A DNA stretch of 64,000 nucleotides, taken from the NCBI RefSeq assembly GCF_022206305.1, contig NZ_JAKOIW010000006.1, forward strand, positions 87,756-151,755. The letters run 5' to 3'. Position 1 is the stretch's first letter. Each line of letters opens with the position of its first letter. The position numbers were made by a program, and so were the translations under genes. Below are positions 53,444-62,555 of this stretch, in pieces. The DNA comes from Gordonia sp. 'Campus'. GTDB taxonomy: Bacteria; Actinomycetota; Actinomycetes; Mycobacteriales; Mycobacteriaceae. The notes under the pieces were generated by a model, which worked only from the letters and a program-made list of their open reading frames with translations, did no database searches and had not been told where the DNA came from.

Positions 53444-53482
53444 CGTAGCAGCAATGCGCGCCATGTGCGCGTTGCCGCTACG
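53444..53482 (-). terminator. Long hairpin between the EAL-DICT gene and emb pair 1
   Basis: CGTAGC (53444-53449) pairs with GCTACG (53477-53482), and inside it GCAATGCGC pairs with GCGCGTTGC (one wobble). The hairpin starts 21 nt after the stop of the EAL-DICT gene and probably ends that transcript. Confidence 0.7.
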
Positions 53483-53503
53483 GAACGTCGCACCCGAGTG
53501 GGA

Positions 53504-54712
53504 TCAGGCGAAGCGCATCAGGATCGAGTGGACGGCCTGGGTGACGGTCATGCGGTCGTAGGTCTGCACGAACTCGAAGGTGCGCTCGAGATCGGGGCCC
53601 GCATCGTGCTGGTCCCGGGCGGAGAGCAGGGCCGCGAAGTGCGGGCCGAGGACCGCGACATTCCACTCGTTGATGAGATCGTCGGACTCGTCGAGCGGGG
53701 CCCGGTGGACGTTGCCGTCGCGCACGTCGGGCAGCCCGACGCCGTACACCCCGGCGAGGCCGGTCTTGTCCGACATCTCGCGCCAGCGGGTGGCGGTGCG
53801 CTCGGTGAAGTGCTCGGCGAACTGGAAGGTACCGAGGACGATCGCGGCGCCTCCGATCGCGGCCTGCTCTTCGAGTGCCTTGCTCATCTCGATGAGGAGG
53901 CGCTTGTTGCCCAGGCGGGGGGCGATCGAGGTGGAGGCGATCCGGTACGGCGTCGACTTGTCGGGGCCGGGGGTGGTCCAGACCGGCATGTCCGGCAGGG
54001 GCACGACGGCGCGGCTGGCCAGCACCGCCGGATCGGTCACGGCCGGGTAGAGGTCGCCGATGCCGAATGCGGCGCCCATGGTCTGGGCGGTGATGCGGCG
54101 GGCCTCGTCGTCGACGCCCTCGGCGATCACGACGGCGTGACTGCGCTCGGTGTGCGCGGCCAGGGCATGCGCGAGGTGGGCGGCGTCGATTCCGGTGTGC
54201 GGGGCCAGGAGTTCGGAACCGGTGATGATGATGTCGGGTTCGACGAGGGAGAGCAGTGTCGCCGCGTGTTCGCTGCGGACCAGGCCGTCGACGCAGATGA
54301 TCTTCCCGGCCGCGCGGGCTCGGGCGACCCTGGCGAGGGTGCGTTGCGGACTGCGCTCGACGGCGTCGGGGAGGATCACCATGACGTGGCGTTCCAAGGT
54401 GCGCGCGGTCTCGTCGTCGAGGTTGTCGATGAGATCGAGGTCGAGAGAGACCAGGAGCGGCAGGATCTTGGCGAGCGACTGCGCTCGCGGTGAGGTGGCC
54501 ATCTGGCGCTTGCGCTCGTCGAGGACCGGATGTTCTTCGACGAGCCGGGCTGCGCGCTTGAGCGCTGCCGCGGTGGCGAGACGGGTCCCGGCGGGCCCAC
54601 GGAGCTGCAGTTCGACGGCGGCGAGAGCGCCGTCGGACAGCCGGCATACCGGCGCGAACTGCATGTGGAGCTCCAGATCGTCGAACAGGGTGAATGATCG
54701 CGCCTCGGACAC
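53504..54712 (-). CDS. Degenerate EAL-domain protein with C-terminal DICT-like domain
   Basis: A 402-residue soluble protein. Residues about 1-240 follow the EAL phosphodiesterase fold, but key residues look changed: VELQLRG in place of the EAL motif, VSLDLDLI where N-L-S is usual, DGLVRSEHAATLLSL in place of DDFGTGYSSL, and ITGSEL without the K-x-D. VVIAEGVDDEAR is kept. The C-terminus (residues about 265-400; LLIEMSKALEEQAAIG, VLGTFQFAEHF, LINEWNVAVLGPHFAALL, RTFEFVQTYDRMTV) resembles the DICT sensory domain. I infer a non-catalytic c-di-GMP or light/redox-type sensor. It lies between dps and emb pair 1 on the same strand. The domain calls are from motif memory. Confidence 0.75.
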   Translation of the reverse strand: MSEARSFTLFDDLELHMQFAPVCRLSDGALAAVELQLRGPAGTRLATAAALKRAARLVEEHPVLDERKRQMATSPRAQSLAKILPLLVSLDLDLIDNLDDETARTLERHVMVILPDAVERSPQRTLARVARARAAGKIICVDGLVRSEHAATLLSLVEPDIIITGSELLAPHTGIDAAHLAHALAAHTERSHAVVIAEGVDDEARRITAQTMGAAFGIGDLYPAVTDPAVLASRAVVPLPDMPVWTTPGPDKSTPYRIASTSIAPRLGNKRLLIEMSKALEEQAAIGGAAIVLGTFQFAEHFTERTATRWREMSDKTGLAGVYGVGLPDVRDGNVHRAPLDESDDLINEWNVAVLGPHFAALLSARDQHDAGPDLERTFEFVQTYDRMTVTQAVHSILMRFA

Positions 54713-55055
54713 ACGTGCCTCCCCGTCGGGAGCGAAAGCCCCGATCGATCTGATGGACGCGCTTGCTTCACATCCTGCTCACACGGCATTACGCCTGTGG
54801 CCAGCGTAACAAACTCCGGTGTCCGGACATGGTGCAGCAGCCGCCGGTCCCTGAGGTACCAAGCGGCTCAACGCTGTTCAGATGTGTCCTCTGCGCGAGG
54901 GGCGGGTGGTGAGGGCGGTGGCGTCTCCGCGGGGTAGTAGGGGTGGAAGAGGTGTTACCGCGGTCGCGACCAAGCGGGGCGGGAGGTCGCGACCGCGGTT
55001 CCGGGGCGGGTCAGGGGGTGTGGCGACCCGCTACTCGGTTCTGAGGGGTGCCGGG
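54713..55055. other. 343-bp intergenic region between dps and the EAL-DICT gene
   Basis: I see no gene here. It contains the dps terminator (54957-54999) near its right end. Nearer the EAL-DICT start is a moderately AT-rich segment around 54770-54815 (CATTACG, AACAAAC) that could hold its promoter. Confidence 0.6.
54957..54999 (-). terminator. Terminator hairpin after dps
   Basis: A perfect 15-bp stem, ACCGCGGTCGCGACC (54957-54971) with its complement at 54985-54999, and a 13-nt loop. It lies 57 nt beyond the dps stop. Confidence 0.85.
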
Positions 55056-55595
55056 TCAGCGGGCGGCGTCGGCTGCTTCCTTCTCCCCGCTGGCACCTGC
55101 GTGGGTCAGCTCACCGGTGTAGCTCTCCAGGTGAGCGCGGACGAACCACTGGAACTTCTCGAGTTCGGCGGTCTGTCCGATGAGGATGTCCTCTGTGATG
55201 GGGTCGATGTCGCCGATCTTCGAGATCCCGTCGCGATGCGAGGTGATGAAGCCGTCGTAGACCAGGTCGAGGGCGCCCAGATGAGCCTGTGCGGTGTCGC
55301 GTCCGATGGAGTAGTCGCTCCACGAGCGGTCCTGCTCGATGGCCTTGGCGGTGCCCTTGGGCGACGCGCCGAGGGTGGCGATGCGCTCGGCGATGGTGTC
55401 GGCGTATCCGCGGACGAGCTCGACCTGCGGGTCGATCATCTCGTGGACGCCGATGAAGTTGGCGCCGACGACGTTCCAGTGGATGTGCTTGAGGGTGAGG
55501 TGCAGGTCGTTCAGCGCGCTGAGACGCTCCTGCAGGATGCCGGCGACCTCGTCGGCGGCTTCATTGCTGAGTCCTGGTGCGGTGAATTTCGGCAT
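55056..55595 (-). CDS. dps: Dps family DNA-binding/ferritin-like protein
   Basis: A 179-residue Dps (miniferritin) protein that forms a dodecamer, oxidises and stores iron and can protect DNA under starvation or peroxide stress. The inter-subunit ferroxidase set is complete: H39 (HIHWNVVG), H51 and D55 (GVHEMIDPQVE), D66 and E70 (YADTIAERI). A charged C-terminal tail (GASGEKEAADAAR) is of the sort linked with DNA binding in mycobacterial Dps. The length fits the family. It is inserted between the two emb pairs on the same strand, with its own terminator downstream. No functional link with arabinan synthesis is known to me. Confidence 0.93.
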   Translation of the reverse strand: MPKFTAPGLSNEAADEVAGILQERLSALNDLHLTLKHIHWNVVGANFIGVHEMIDPQVELVRGYADTIAERIATLGASPKGTAKAIEQDRSWSDYSIGRDTAQAHLGALDLVYDGFITSHRDGISKIGDIDPITEDILIGQTAELEKFQWFVRAHLESYTGELTHAGASGEKEAADAAR

Positions 55596-55704
55596 ACTTC
55601 GACGCTAGGCCCGCTGCGCCGGGGTGACGAGGACGTAGGGGCATGAGTGACGGAACCGAGACGGCAGGTCACAGTGCGGTAACGAACGCCTGCCGAGGTG
55701 TTTG

Positions 55705-55745
55705 CCACGCCGACCCGCGGGAACCGTAACCGCAGGTCGGCGTGG
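55705..55745 (-). terminator. Terminator hairpin after emb pair 2
   Basis: A perfect 11-bp stem, CCACGCCGACC (55705-55715) and its complement (55735-55745). It lies 28 nt beyond the stop of the emb gene at 55773 and before dps. Confidence 0.75.
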
Positions 55746-55772
55746 GTGCACTCGTATGTGCCGAATCGTTGC

Positions 55773-58700
55773 TCAGTATCCGCTCGACCGCATCGGAGCG
55801 GGGTCGTAGAGCCCGGAACGCCGAGCTGTTCCGAGGTCGAGTTCGGCCGGCGGTGCCGGGATGATCTCGGTGAAACGCTGCAGCCCGCCCCAGTCCCGGC
55901 CCCAGTTGTTGCGCAGATACGTCGGCAGCAGTGTCGGACGCAGCATGGCCTCGGTGATCCCGAGCGGCCCGCCGGCGGTCCCCGACATCCACGTCTGGCT
56001 GTTCTTCCGGGTGGCCTCGGCGTCGGGCATGATCCGCCACTGCGGTACCTCGAGGACGCCGTTGCGGACCTTCATCGGCTGCTGACACGGGAACACCATG
56101 CCGGGCAGCCAGTCGATGAAGACCGGATCGGTCTGACCGACCACGTCGTTCAGGGTGGCCAGCGTGCTCACGCGCGGCGGCGTCACCGCCACCCACTCCG
56201 ACGGCGCTGCCGCGGTGTCTGCGACCAGGACCCGGACCACCGTCGCCCGGGGCGGTGCGTCGGCGAGCGGGAAACGCAGGTTGCGCCAGGTCGGGGTCTC
56301 GCCGATGTCGATCGGAGACATCTGGCCCACCGGCGTCACGCGACCGTCCGCGCCGGTCCGGCCGAACTGGACGGTGACCTTCTGGCCCGCATGGACCACT
56401 CCGATCCCGTCGACGGCCTCCACCGATCCCGCGACCGCCATGGTCAGCAGCGGCGCGTCATCGGAGCGTTCGGGCAACTGATACCAGTCCGACGTCAGCG
56501 ATCCCGTACCCGACGGTGAGCCGTAACTGCCCAGCACCGGGGTGACCGCGGGGTCGAGTCCGAACGGCAGACGGACCGTCGATCCGTTGATCCCGCGAGC
56601 GCCCTGCCCGCCTTCGGTACCGCCCTGTGCCGACGAGCTGTCACCGGATTCGTCTGCGCCCGCACCGGTCTGGGCGCTGTTCTGCGCGCCGGAGGTACTC
56701 GACGACTCGGTGCTCTCGGTCGCGTCGACGGACAGCTTGTCCGGAACGCCGTTGGGTGTGAACCCGGTGTCGTCCGTGCCGGCGAGCGCGGCCGCGAGAC
56801 CGGGAGCGGGCCTGCCGTCGACGGCGGCGGGCCGCAGGAGTCCGGCAGTGGGGTCGGCTTCGACGAGGACGTCGTTGGCCAGGCCGCACGAGTTGCCGGT
56901 CAGCGCGCGTGCGTTGGACTTCATCCACGACCACGAATCGCGTTGTTCATAGGCGCCTTTCGCGAAGGACGCGACCATGAACACCACCATCAGGCCCGAG
57001 ATGACCGGCAGCGGTGAGAACTTCAGCTTCGAATACCACTTGTCGCTCCCGCGGGTGCGGGTCTGCTCGTCGACGAAGTCGTCGCGGAAGTGGAACCACA
57101 GCCCGGCCAGCGCGGTGGCCACGGCGGCGACGAGGATCAGCCAGGCGATCGTGATGCCACCCACCGTGGGCGGGCGGTCCCACCAGGGCACGCCGTAGCT
57201 GCCGACGAACCACCATCCGTTGGTGCCGGCGAACGAGATCCCGGTGATGGCGAGTACGGCCGCGGCGAAGAAGCTGCGATTGCGCCGGGAACGCAGCACC
57301 GCCGGTGCCATCATGGCCCCGGCCGCGGCGGCGAGACCCGCCGCGATGCCGGCGTACACGCCGAAATGGTGGGTCCACTTGGTCGGGGTGAACGCGATGA
57401 AGAACATGGTGCCGAGGGTGACCGCGACGAGTCGCCAGATCGGTGCTCGCGCAATGCCGTTCGGGTGTTCGCGCCGCAGGAGTCGGAAGAGTACGACGAA
57501 CAGGCACAGGATCATCGCCAGGACGCCGAAGCGTCGTGCGAGCGTGCCGTCGGCGGTGGGCAGGATCAGGTAGTAGTACCGGATCGGCTCCTGCCACCAC
57601 TCGAGTGTCGGGCCCACATCGGAGGCCACCTTGTTCCCCGCGATGAGCGGTGCGAGCGGTTGATCGGCGAAGATCTGGAACAGTACGGCGGTGCCCGCGG
57701 CCAGGATCGGCGCCAGCATCGGCAGCAGGCCGTCACGCGACCGCCGTGAGACCAGTGTCTTCACGATCGGGCGGATGCCGGCGAGCAGGGCGGCGACTGC
57801 CATCAGGCCGCCGGGAGCGAGTGCGAGGGTGAACGCTGCCGTCACGACCGCGATGGCGTAGGGCAGCAGGCGGCGGGTGGCGATGGCTCGCTCGACGCAG
57901 CACCAGGTCAGCAGGGCGCCCACGGCCTCCGCGGGCTCCGGGCGTAGACCGTTGTTGAACGGGAGCCAGATCGCGAGGAAGACGAACGCGGCCGACCACA
58001 CCGCGGGGGTGCTGTGCCGGACCGTCCGACCCAGACGCGGGATCACCTCGCGGCTGATCAGCCACCAGCCGAGCAGTCCGAGCAGGAACGCCGGTAGTCG
58101 CATGAACGGTGCGGCGACGCTGATCTCGGTCATCGCCGAGATCACCTGGAAGTGCCAGCCGAACGGGTCCTGGGGCACGCCGAAGTAGCGGAAGTAGTTG
58201 TCGGCGTATCCGGCGTCGCCGGTGATCCGTCCGACGGTGAAGTTGTACCCGTCGTCGGAGGTGTTGGCCCCGGCGAACCACCAGAAGGCGAGGATCGCGA
58301 ACACCGCGACGTCGGGCGGTCGGATCGTGAACCATCCGGCGGGCAGGAATCGCTTGTGGCTGCGACCGTCCCGGCGATCGAGCAGACCCAGAGCGATCAG
58401 CGACACGATCGTCATGACGATCCCCAGGACGATCGCGGCGAGCTTGAGCGCCGTCGGTGTGGAGACATAACGCGTATCGATGGTCGCCCGCAGCGACAGG
58501 CCGTTCTGCGAGACGTCACCGGGGAGGTCGCTGTAGACGCCGACGATCTGCGGGCGCATCTCATGGTCGGGCAGGGAGAAGCTATAGGTGCCACCGGAGT
58601 CCGCGGTCGGCTCGGGCAAACCCTCGAAGCGGCCGCTGACGCCCTCGCCGTCGGCATGCAGAACGATGCGGCACTCCGGGTTCGACTGCACGGCAGCCCG

Positions 58701-59132
58701 GTCGGCGCTCAGGAGCGCGACGTTGCGGTCGGTCAGGGTGACGCTGTCGGCGGTGGCGCGCACGAACAGACCGCGGGCTCCCGCGTCCTGGCCGCCCTCC
58801 GGCGTCGTCGACAGCAGGACGCCGCCCGAGGAGGGCAGGCGTGCGGCGAGCGTGCACGGGACCGACATGTCCATGTCGATCGGCACGAACGAGACCAGTG
58901 GTGCGGCCACATCGGAGACGTCTGAACCCTGGGGCCAGCGGAGTTCCGCGGTCGACTGGTCGACGGGGAGCAGCGGGGTGAGGATCGCCAGCAGGAAGCC
59001 GAGGAGACCGGTGATCGTCGCGACGACCTTGGGTGCGGGCCGGCGCGACGCGGGCTTCGTCGCCTGCTCTGCGGTGCGAACGGCCGCCGCGCCGGTGTTC
59101 TCGCTCGCGTCGGCGTTGTGGGACTCACTCAT
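55773..59132 (-). CDS. Emb-family arabinosyltransferase, second gene of pair 2 (type II)
   Basis: A 1119-residue Emb-type arabinosyltransferase, most similar to 46637-50014. Shared type II features are FLPVD-type text after the first helix (LTPLLPVDQSTAELRWPQG), the catalytic loop NTSDDGYNFTVGRITGDAGY (D293, D294), WWLISREVIPRLGRTV, FNNGLRPEPAEAVGALLTWC, a Ser/Gly/Asp-rich insert at about 815-850 and the C-terminal WRNLRFPLADAPPRATVV, FPCQQPMKVRNGVLEVPQWR, YLRNNWGRDWGGLQRF. The residues at the ethambutol loop are N-F-T-V. The ATG overlaps the stop of the preceding emb gene by 8 nt (ATGAGTGA), the same coupling as in pair 1. It ends the first emb transcript unit, with a hairpin downstream. Confidence 0.93.
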   Translation of the reverse strand: MSESHNADASENTGAAAVRTAEQATKPASRRPAPKVVATITGLLGFLLAILTPLLPVDQSTAELRWPQGSDVSDVAAPLVSFVPIDMDMSVPCTLAARLPSSGGVLLSTTPEGGQDAGARGLFVRATADSVTLTDRNVALLSADRAAVQSNPECRIVLHADGEGVSGRFEGLPEPTADSGGTYSFSLPDHEMRPQIVGVYSDLPGDVSQNGLSLRATIDTRYVSTPTALKLAAIVLGIVMTIVSLIALGLLDRRDGRSHKRFLPAGWFTIRPPDVAVFAILAFWWFAGANTSDDGYNFTVGRITGDAGYADNYFRYFGVPQDPFGWHFQVISAMTEISVAAPFMRLPAFLLGLLGWWLISREVIPRLGRTVRHSTPAVWSAAFVFLAIWLPFNNGLRPEPAEAVGALLTWCCVERAIATRRLLPYAIAVVTAAFTLALAPGGLMAVAALLAGIRPIVKTLVSRRSRDGLLPMLAPILAAGTAVLFQIFADQPLAPLIAGNKVASDVGPTLEWWQEPIRYYYLILPTADGTLARRFGVLAMILCLFVVLFRLLRREHPNGIARAPIWRLVAVTLGTMFFIAFTPTKWTHHFGVYAGIAAGLAAAAGAMMAPAVLRSRRNRSFFAAAVLAITGISFAGTNGWWFVGSYGVPWWDRPPTVGGITIAWLILVAAVATALAGLWFHFRDDFVDEQTRTRGSDKWYSKLKFSPLPVISGLMVVFMVASFAKGAYEQRDSWSWMKSNARALTGNSCGLANDVLVEADPTAGLLRPAAVDGRPAPGLAAALAGTDDTGFTPNGVPDKLSVDATESTESSSTSGAQNSAQTGAGADESGDSSSAQGGTEGGQGARGINGSTVRLPFGLDPAVTPVLGSYGSPSGTGSLTSDWYQLPERSDDAPLLTMAVAGSVEAVDGIGVVHAGQKVTVQFGRTGADGRVTPVGQMSPIDIGETPTWRNLRFPLADAPPRATVVRVLVADTAAAPSEWVAVTPPRVSTLATLNDVVGQTDPVFIDWLPGMVFPCQQPMKVRNGVLEVPQWRIMPDAEATRKNSQTWMSGTAGGPLGITEAMLRPTLLPTYLRNNWGRDWGGLQRFTEIIPAPPAELDLGTARRSGLYDPAPMRSSGY

Positions 59133-62100
59133 CGGATTGGGGCTCCACCCTGATCGAGCCGGTCCGTGACCAGCCCCATTGCGTCGTCTCTGCCGTGTCG
59201 ATCCGTGCGCCGGGTGCCCCCGGCGCCAGCGGGGTCAGCCGTTCCAGCGCGCCCCAGTCCCGGACCCAGTCGTCCCTCAGATACGTCGACACCGCCTGCG
59301 CCGACGTCGTCGCCTCCGAAATCCCCAGCAGACCGCCGTCGACGCCGGCCTGCCAGGTCTTGGACTGCGAGTTGGTCAACGGGTAGTCGCCGAGAATGCG
59401 CCACTGCGGCACCTGCGCGACGCCGTGGGAGATGCCCAGCGGGCGTTGGCACGGGAAGTGCGCGGCCACCCCGAAGTCGACGAGGGTGGGCGCCGTCGAG
59501 CCGACGACCTCCTGGAGGGTCTGCATCCGGGGGGCTCGCGGCGGGGTGATCCCGATGAACTGCTTGTCGCCGAGGTTGTTGTCCTGCAACGACAGTCGCA
59601 TCACCGTCGCCCGGGGCGGTGCGGCGGCCATCGGGACGCGCATGTTCCGCCACGGCATGTTGAGGATGACCGGTCCGGGATCGATGGGCAGGACGTCGGG
59701 GCCGGCCTGCTCGAAGGAGCCGTCGGGTCCCGGACGCCCGAACTGCACGACCAGCTTCTGCCCGAAGTTGCGTACCCCGAAGGTGTCGACGGTGGACACC
59801 GCACCCGCGGTGCTGAACACGAGCAGCGGTGACGCGGCGCGGTCGGCGGGTAGGTCGTACCAACCGGTCGTCAGACGCGCCTCGCCCGGGTATCCGTAGC
59901 TGCCCAGGACCGGGGTGGTGGCGGGGTCGAGACCGAAGGGCAGCTTGACGTTCGACCCGTTGACGGTCTCCGGGCCACGGCCTCCGGTGGTTCCGGCGCC
60001 GAGTCCGCCGGTGATCGCGAAGGGCCGGGCCATGCTCGCCGAGACGTTCATCTGACCGGGGCGCTGGCTGCCGGGCTCGGGTTGCAGGTCGTCGGGAATG
60101 CCGTTGGGCGAGAAGCCCACCGGGTCCTGTCCGCGGAGTGCGTCGCCGATGCTCGTACCCCCGGCAGGCGTCAGCATGCCCGCGTTGGGGTCCGGTTCCA
60201 CGAGGACGTCGTCGGCGAGCCCGCAGCTGCCGCCGCGCATGGTGTCGAGGTTCTCGGCCAGCGCGGTCGACGCCGGATGCCGGGTGACGGCCGCCTTCAC
60301 GAAGAGCAACAACTCGACCACGACGAGCAGACCGGCGATGATCGCGAGCGGGGACGAGGCGAGGAAGAGCCTGCGGCGATCGGCCCGGGTTTCGCCGGGG
60401 CCGGTGTCGACGTGTGCGAGACCGCGATTGGTCACGTAGTCCAGGCGCAGGTGTTGCCACACCGCGAAGGCGGCGGCGATCACGGCGAGGATGAGGAACA
60501 GGGTCGAGGCCTGGAAGCCGGCGATCACCGGGGCCCGGTCGAACCACGAGATGCCGTACTCGTAGAGGAAGGGCCACGAGTTGTACCCGGCCATGGCCGC
60601 GGCCATCGCGAACAGCAGGCCGGACACGAAGACCGTCAGGTTGCGGGCCGAGCGTGCGGCCGACTGGGCGACCGCGACCGTCGCCGCCGCGGTGATCGCC
60701 GCGGCCAGTCCCGCGAGCACACCGAACTGGATGGTCCACTTGGTCGGGGTGAACGCGAACAGCAGGAGGGTGACCCCGACCGCGCCGACGAGACGCCACA
60801 CCGGTCCCGGATCGACGCCGCGAATCCGCGTGCGGCGCAGCATGACCGCGACGGTCACGAACAGTCCGGCGAGGAGCAGCAACAGCGGGACGCGCCTGGT
60901 GAGTGCGCCGTCGTCGGTCGTCACGGAGATGAAGTAGTAGCGCAGGAACTCCTGATGCCAGGAGATGACCGGGCCGATCGTGTAGCGCATCTTGATCGCC
61001 TCGAGGACCGTCGCGAGGGTCTGGTCGCGGAACACCACGACCAGCACGACCATCCCGGCGGCGGCGATGGGTGCGACGAGTGCCGCCGTCGCCGTCCAGG
61101 GCGATCCGCCGAGCCGATTCCGGCGATCGATGAGGACGTGCAGCAACGAGCGGGCCGCCACCAGCAGGATGGCCACACCGATCACGCCGTGCGGGGCGAG
61201 GGCGAGGGTGAACCCGGCGAGCAGTGCGGCGAGTGCGGCGGGCACCAATCGCCTTGTGGCGATGGCATTCTCGGCGGCCCACCAGGTGAGCACCGAGCCG
61301 AGAACGATGATGCCCTCGCTGCGCAGCCCGCTGCAGAACGGCAGCCAGAACGCGGTGAAGGTCATCGCGGCGGCCCACGTCGCCCACGAGCTGCGGCGTA
61401 CGGCCGGCCCCAGGCGGGGCAACAGCACGCGGCTGAGGACGAACCACGACGCCAGTCCGGCGAGGAGCGGGGGGATGTGCATCCACAGAAGAGACGGCGA
61501 CACCGACGACCACGTCGCGAGGAAGCTGTAGTACCAGTCGAACGGTGCTTCGGGGATGCCGTAGAAGCGGTAGTAGTTGGCCAGGTAGCCGAACCCGTCG
61601 GCGGTGCGGCCCATGTTGAGGATGTAACCGTCGTCGGGCGATCCGGCGCCGAGGAGGTTCCAGACGATCAGGATGGCGGTGACGACGAGGTCGGTGGACC
61701 GGGGCTTGAGGGAGTGCCACCACGCCCGGCCCCGCGTACCGATGCGGCGGTGGTACCCGCCGCGATGGTCGAGGACACCGAGTGCGATGACGGCGACGAT
61801 CACCGCGACCACGCCCAGCGCCATCACGATGATCTTCAGGATCGACGGTGAGGACTCATAGCGGTTGTCGATGCTCACCCGCACCTGCATGCCCGCGGCC
61901 GCGGCGGCCCTGGCCTGCTCGGGGTCGAGGTTGCTGAAGATGCCGTCGACCTGAGGTCGACGATCGGGGTCCAGTGTCGTCGGCTCGCCGAGGCCCACGA
62001 AGTGTGCCCCCGGTCCGGTGGGTGCGGAGAAGATGCGCAGTTCGCGGCAGCGGGTCAGATCGGCGCGGGGTGCGGTGGCGGCGACGGAGTTGCGGAATGT

Positions 62101-62490
62101 GACCGTGACGGCCGCGTCGCTGGAGGTGACCCAGAGGGCTGATGACTTGGACTTCGGTGCGTTGGTGGGCATGGTCGCCAGCACCACCCCGGTGGGTGCG
62201 GCGGCCAGCGTCGCGCACGGGATACGGGCATCGAGGGTCTGTGGTGTCTGGGCGATCAGGGGGGCCATCACCGACGACGTGTCGGTCCCGAGATCCTGGC
62301 CCGCGGGCCAGTCGAAGGACGCGTCGACGGCCTTGACCGGAAGCAGCGGAGTGAGCGCGCAGAGCACGATGCCGAGGAGGCCGGCCACGACGGCCACCAG
62401 TCGGACGGTGCCCGTCGCGATCCCGGTCGACGCTCCCGACGACGAAGGCCCGGCGGAATCTTCGGCAGAGGTCGGGGCTGTCACAGGCAC
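59125..62490 (-). CDS. Emb-family arabinosyltransferase, first gene of pair 2 (type I)
   Basis: A 1121-residue Emb-type arabinosyltransferase, most similar to 50007-53393: SPDDGYILNMGRTADGFGYL, PEAPFDWYYSFLATWSS, FVLSRVLLPRLGPAVRRSS, GLRSEGIIVLGSVLTWW, and the C-terminal WRNMRVPMAAAPPRATVM, FPCQRPLGISHGVAQVPQWR, YLRDDWVRDWGALERL. The residues at the ethambutol loop are I-L-N-M. The start is GTG 62490 with GATGAGGC upstream, 65 nt after the stop of the next emb gene upstream. Type I and type II genes are paired and coupled in both copies, so the partners may act together, as EmbA-EmbB and EmbC-EmbC dimers do. Confidence 0.93.
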   Translation of the reverse strand: MPVTAPTSAEDSAGPSSSGASTGIATGTVRLVAVVAGLLGIVLCALTPLLPVKAVDASFDWPAGQDLGTDTSSVMAPLIAQTPQTLDARIPCATLAAAPTGVVLATMPTNAPKSKSSALWVTSSDAAVTVTFRNSVAATAPRADLTRCRELRIFSAPTGPGAHFVGLGEPTTLDPDRRPQVDGIFSNLDPEQARAAAAAGMQVRVSIDNRYESSPSILKIIVMALGVVAVIVAVIALGVLDHRGGYHRRIGTRGRAWWHSLKPRSTDLVVTAILIVWNLLGAGSPDDGYILNMGRTADGFGYLANYYRFYGIPEAPFDWYYSFLATWSSVSPSLLWMHIPPLLAGLASWFVLSRVLLPRLGPAVRRSSWATWAAAMTFTAFWLPFCSGLRSEGIIVLGSVLTWWAAENAIATRRLVPAALAALLAGFTLALAPHGVIGVAILLVAARSLLHVLIDRRNRLGGSPWTATAALVAPIAAAGMVVLVVVFRDQTLATVLEAIKMRYTIGPVISWHQEFLRYYFISVTTDDGALTRRVPLLLLLAGLFVTVAVMLRRTRIRGVDPGPVWRLVGAVGVTLLLFAFTPTKWTIQFGVLAGLAAAITAAATVAVAQSAARSARNLTVFVSGLLFAMAAAMAGYNSWPFLYEYGISWFDRAPVIAGFQASTLFLILAVIAAAFAVWQHLRLDYVTNRGLAHVDTGPGETRADRRRLFLASSPLAIIAGLLVVVELLLFVKAAVTRHPASTALAENLDTMRGGSCGLADDVLVEPDPNAGMLTPAGGTSIGDALRGQDPVGFSPNGIPDDLQPEPGSQRPGQMNVSASMARPFAITGGLGAGTTGGRGPETVNGSNVKLPFGLDPATTPVLGSYGYPGEARLTTGWYDLPADRAASPLLVFSTAGAVSTVDTFGVRNFGQKLVVQFGRPGPDGSFEQAGPDVLPIDPGPVILNMPWRNMRVPMAAAPPRATVMRLSLQDNNLGDKQFIGITPPRAPRMQTLQEVVGSTAPTLVDFGVAAHFPCQRPLGISHGVAQVPQWRILGDYPLTNSQSKTWQAGVDGGLLGISEATTSAQAVSTYLRDDWVRDWGALERLTPLAPGAPGARIDTAETTQWGWSRTGSIRVEPQSDE

Positions 62491-62555
62491 GGTGCCTCAT
62501 CGTAAGCGACGGGTGTCGGGTCACCTAGCGCCCACCCCGCACCCCTGCTCCGCCC

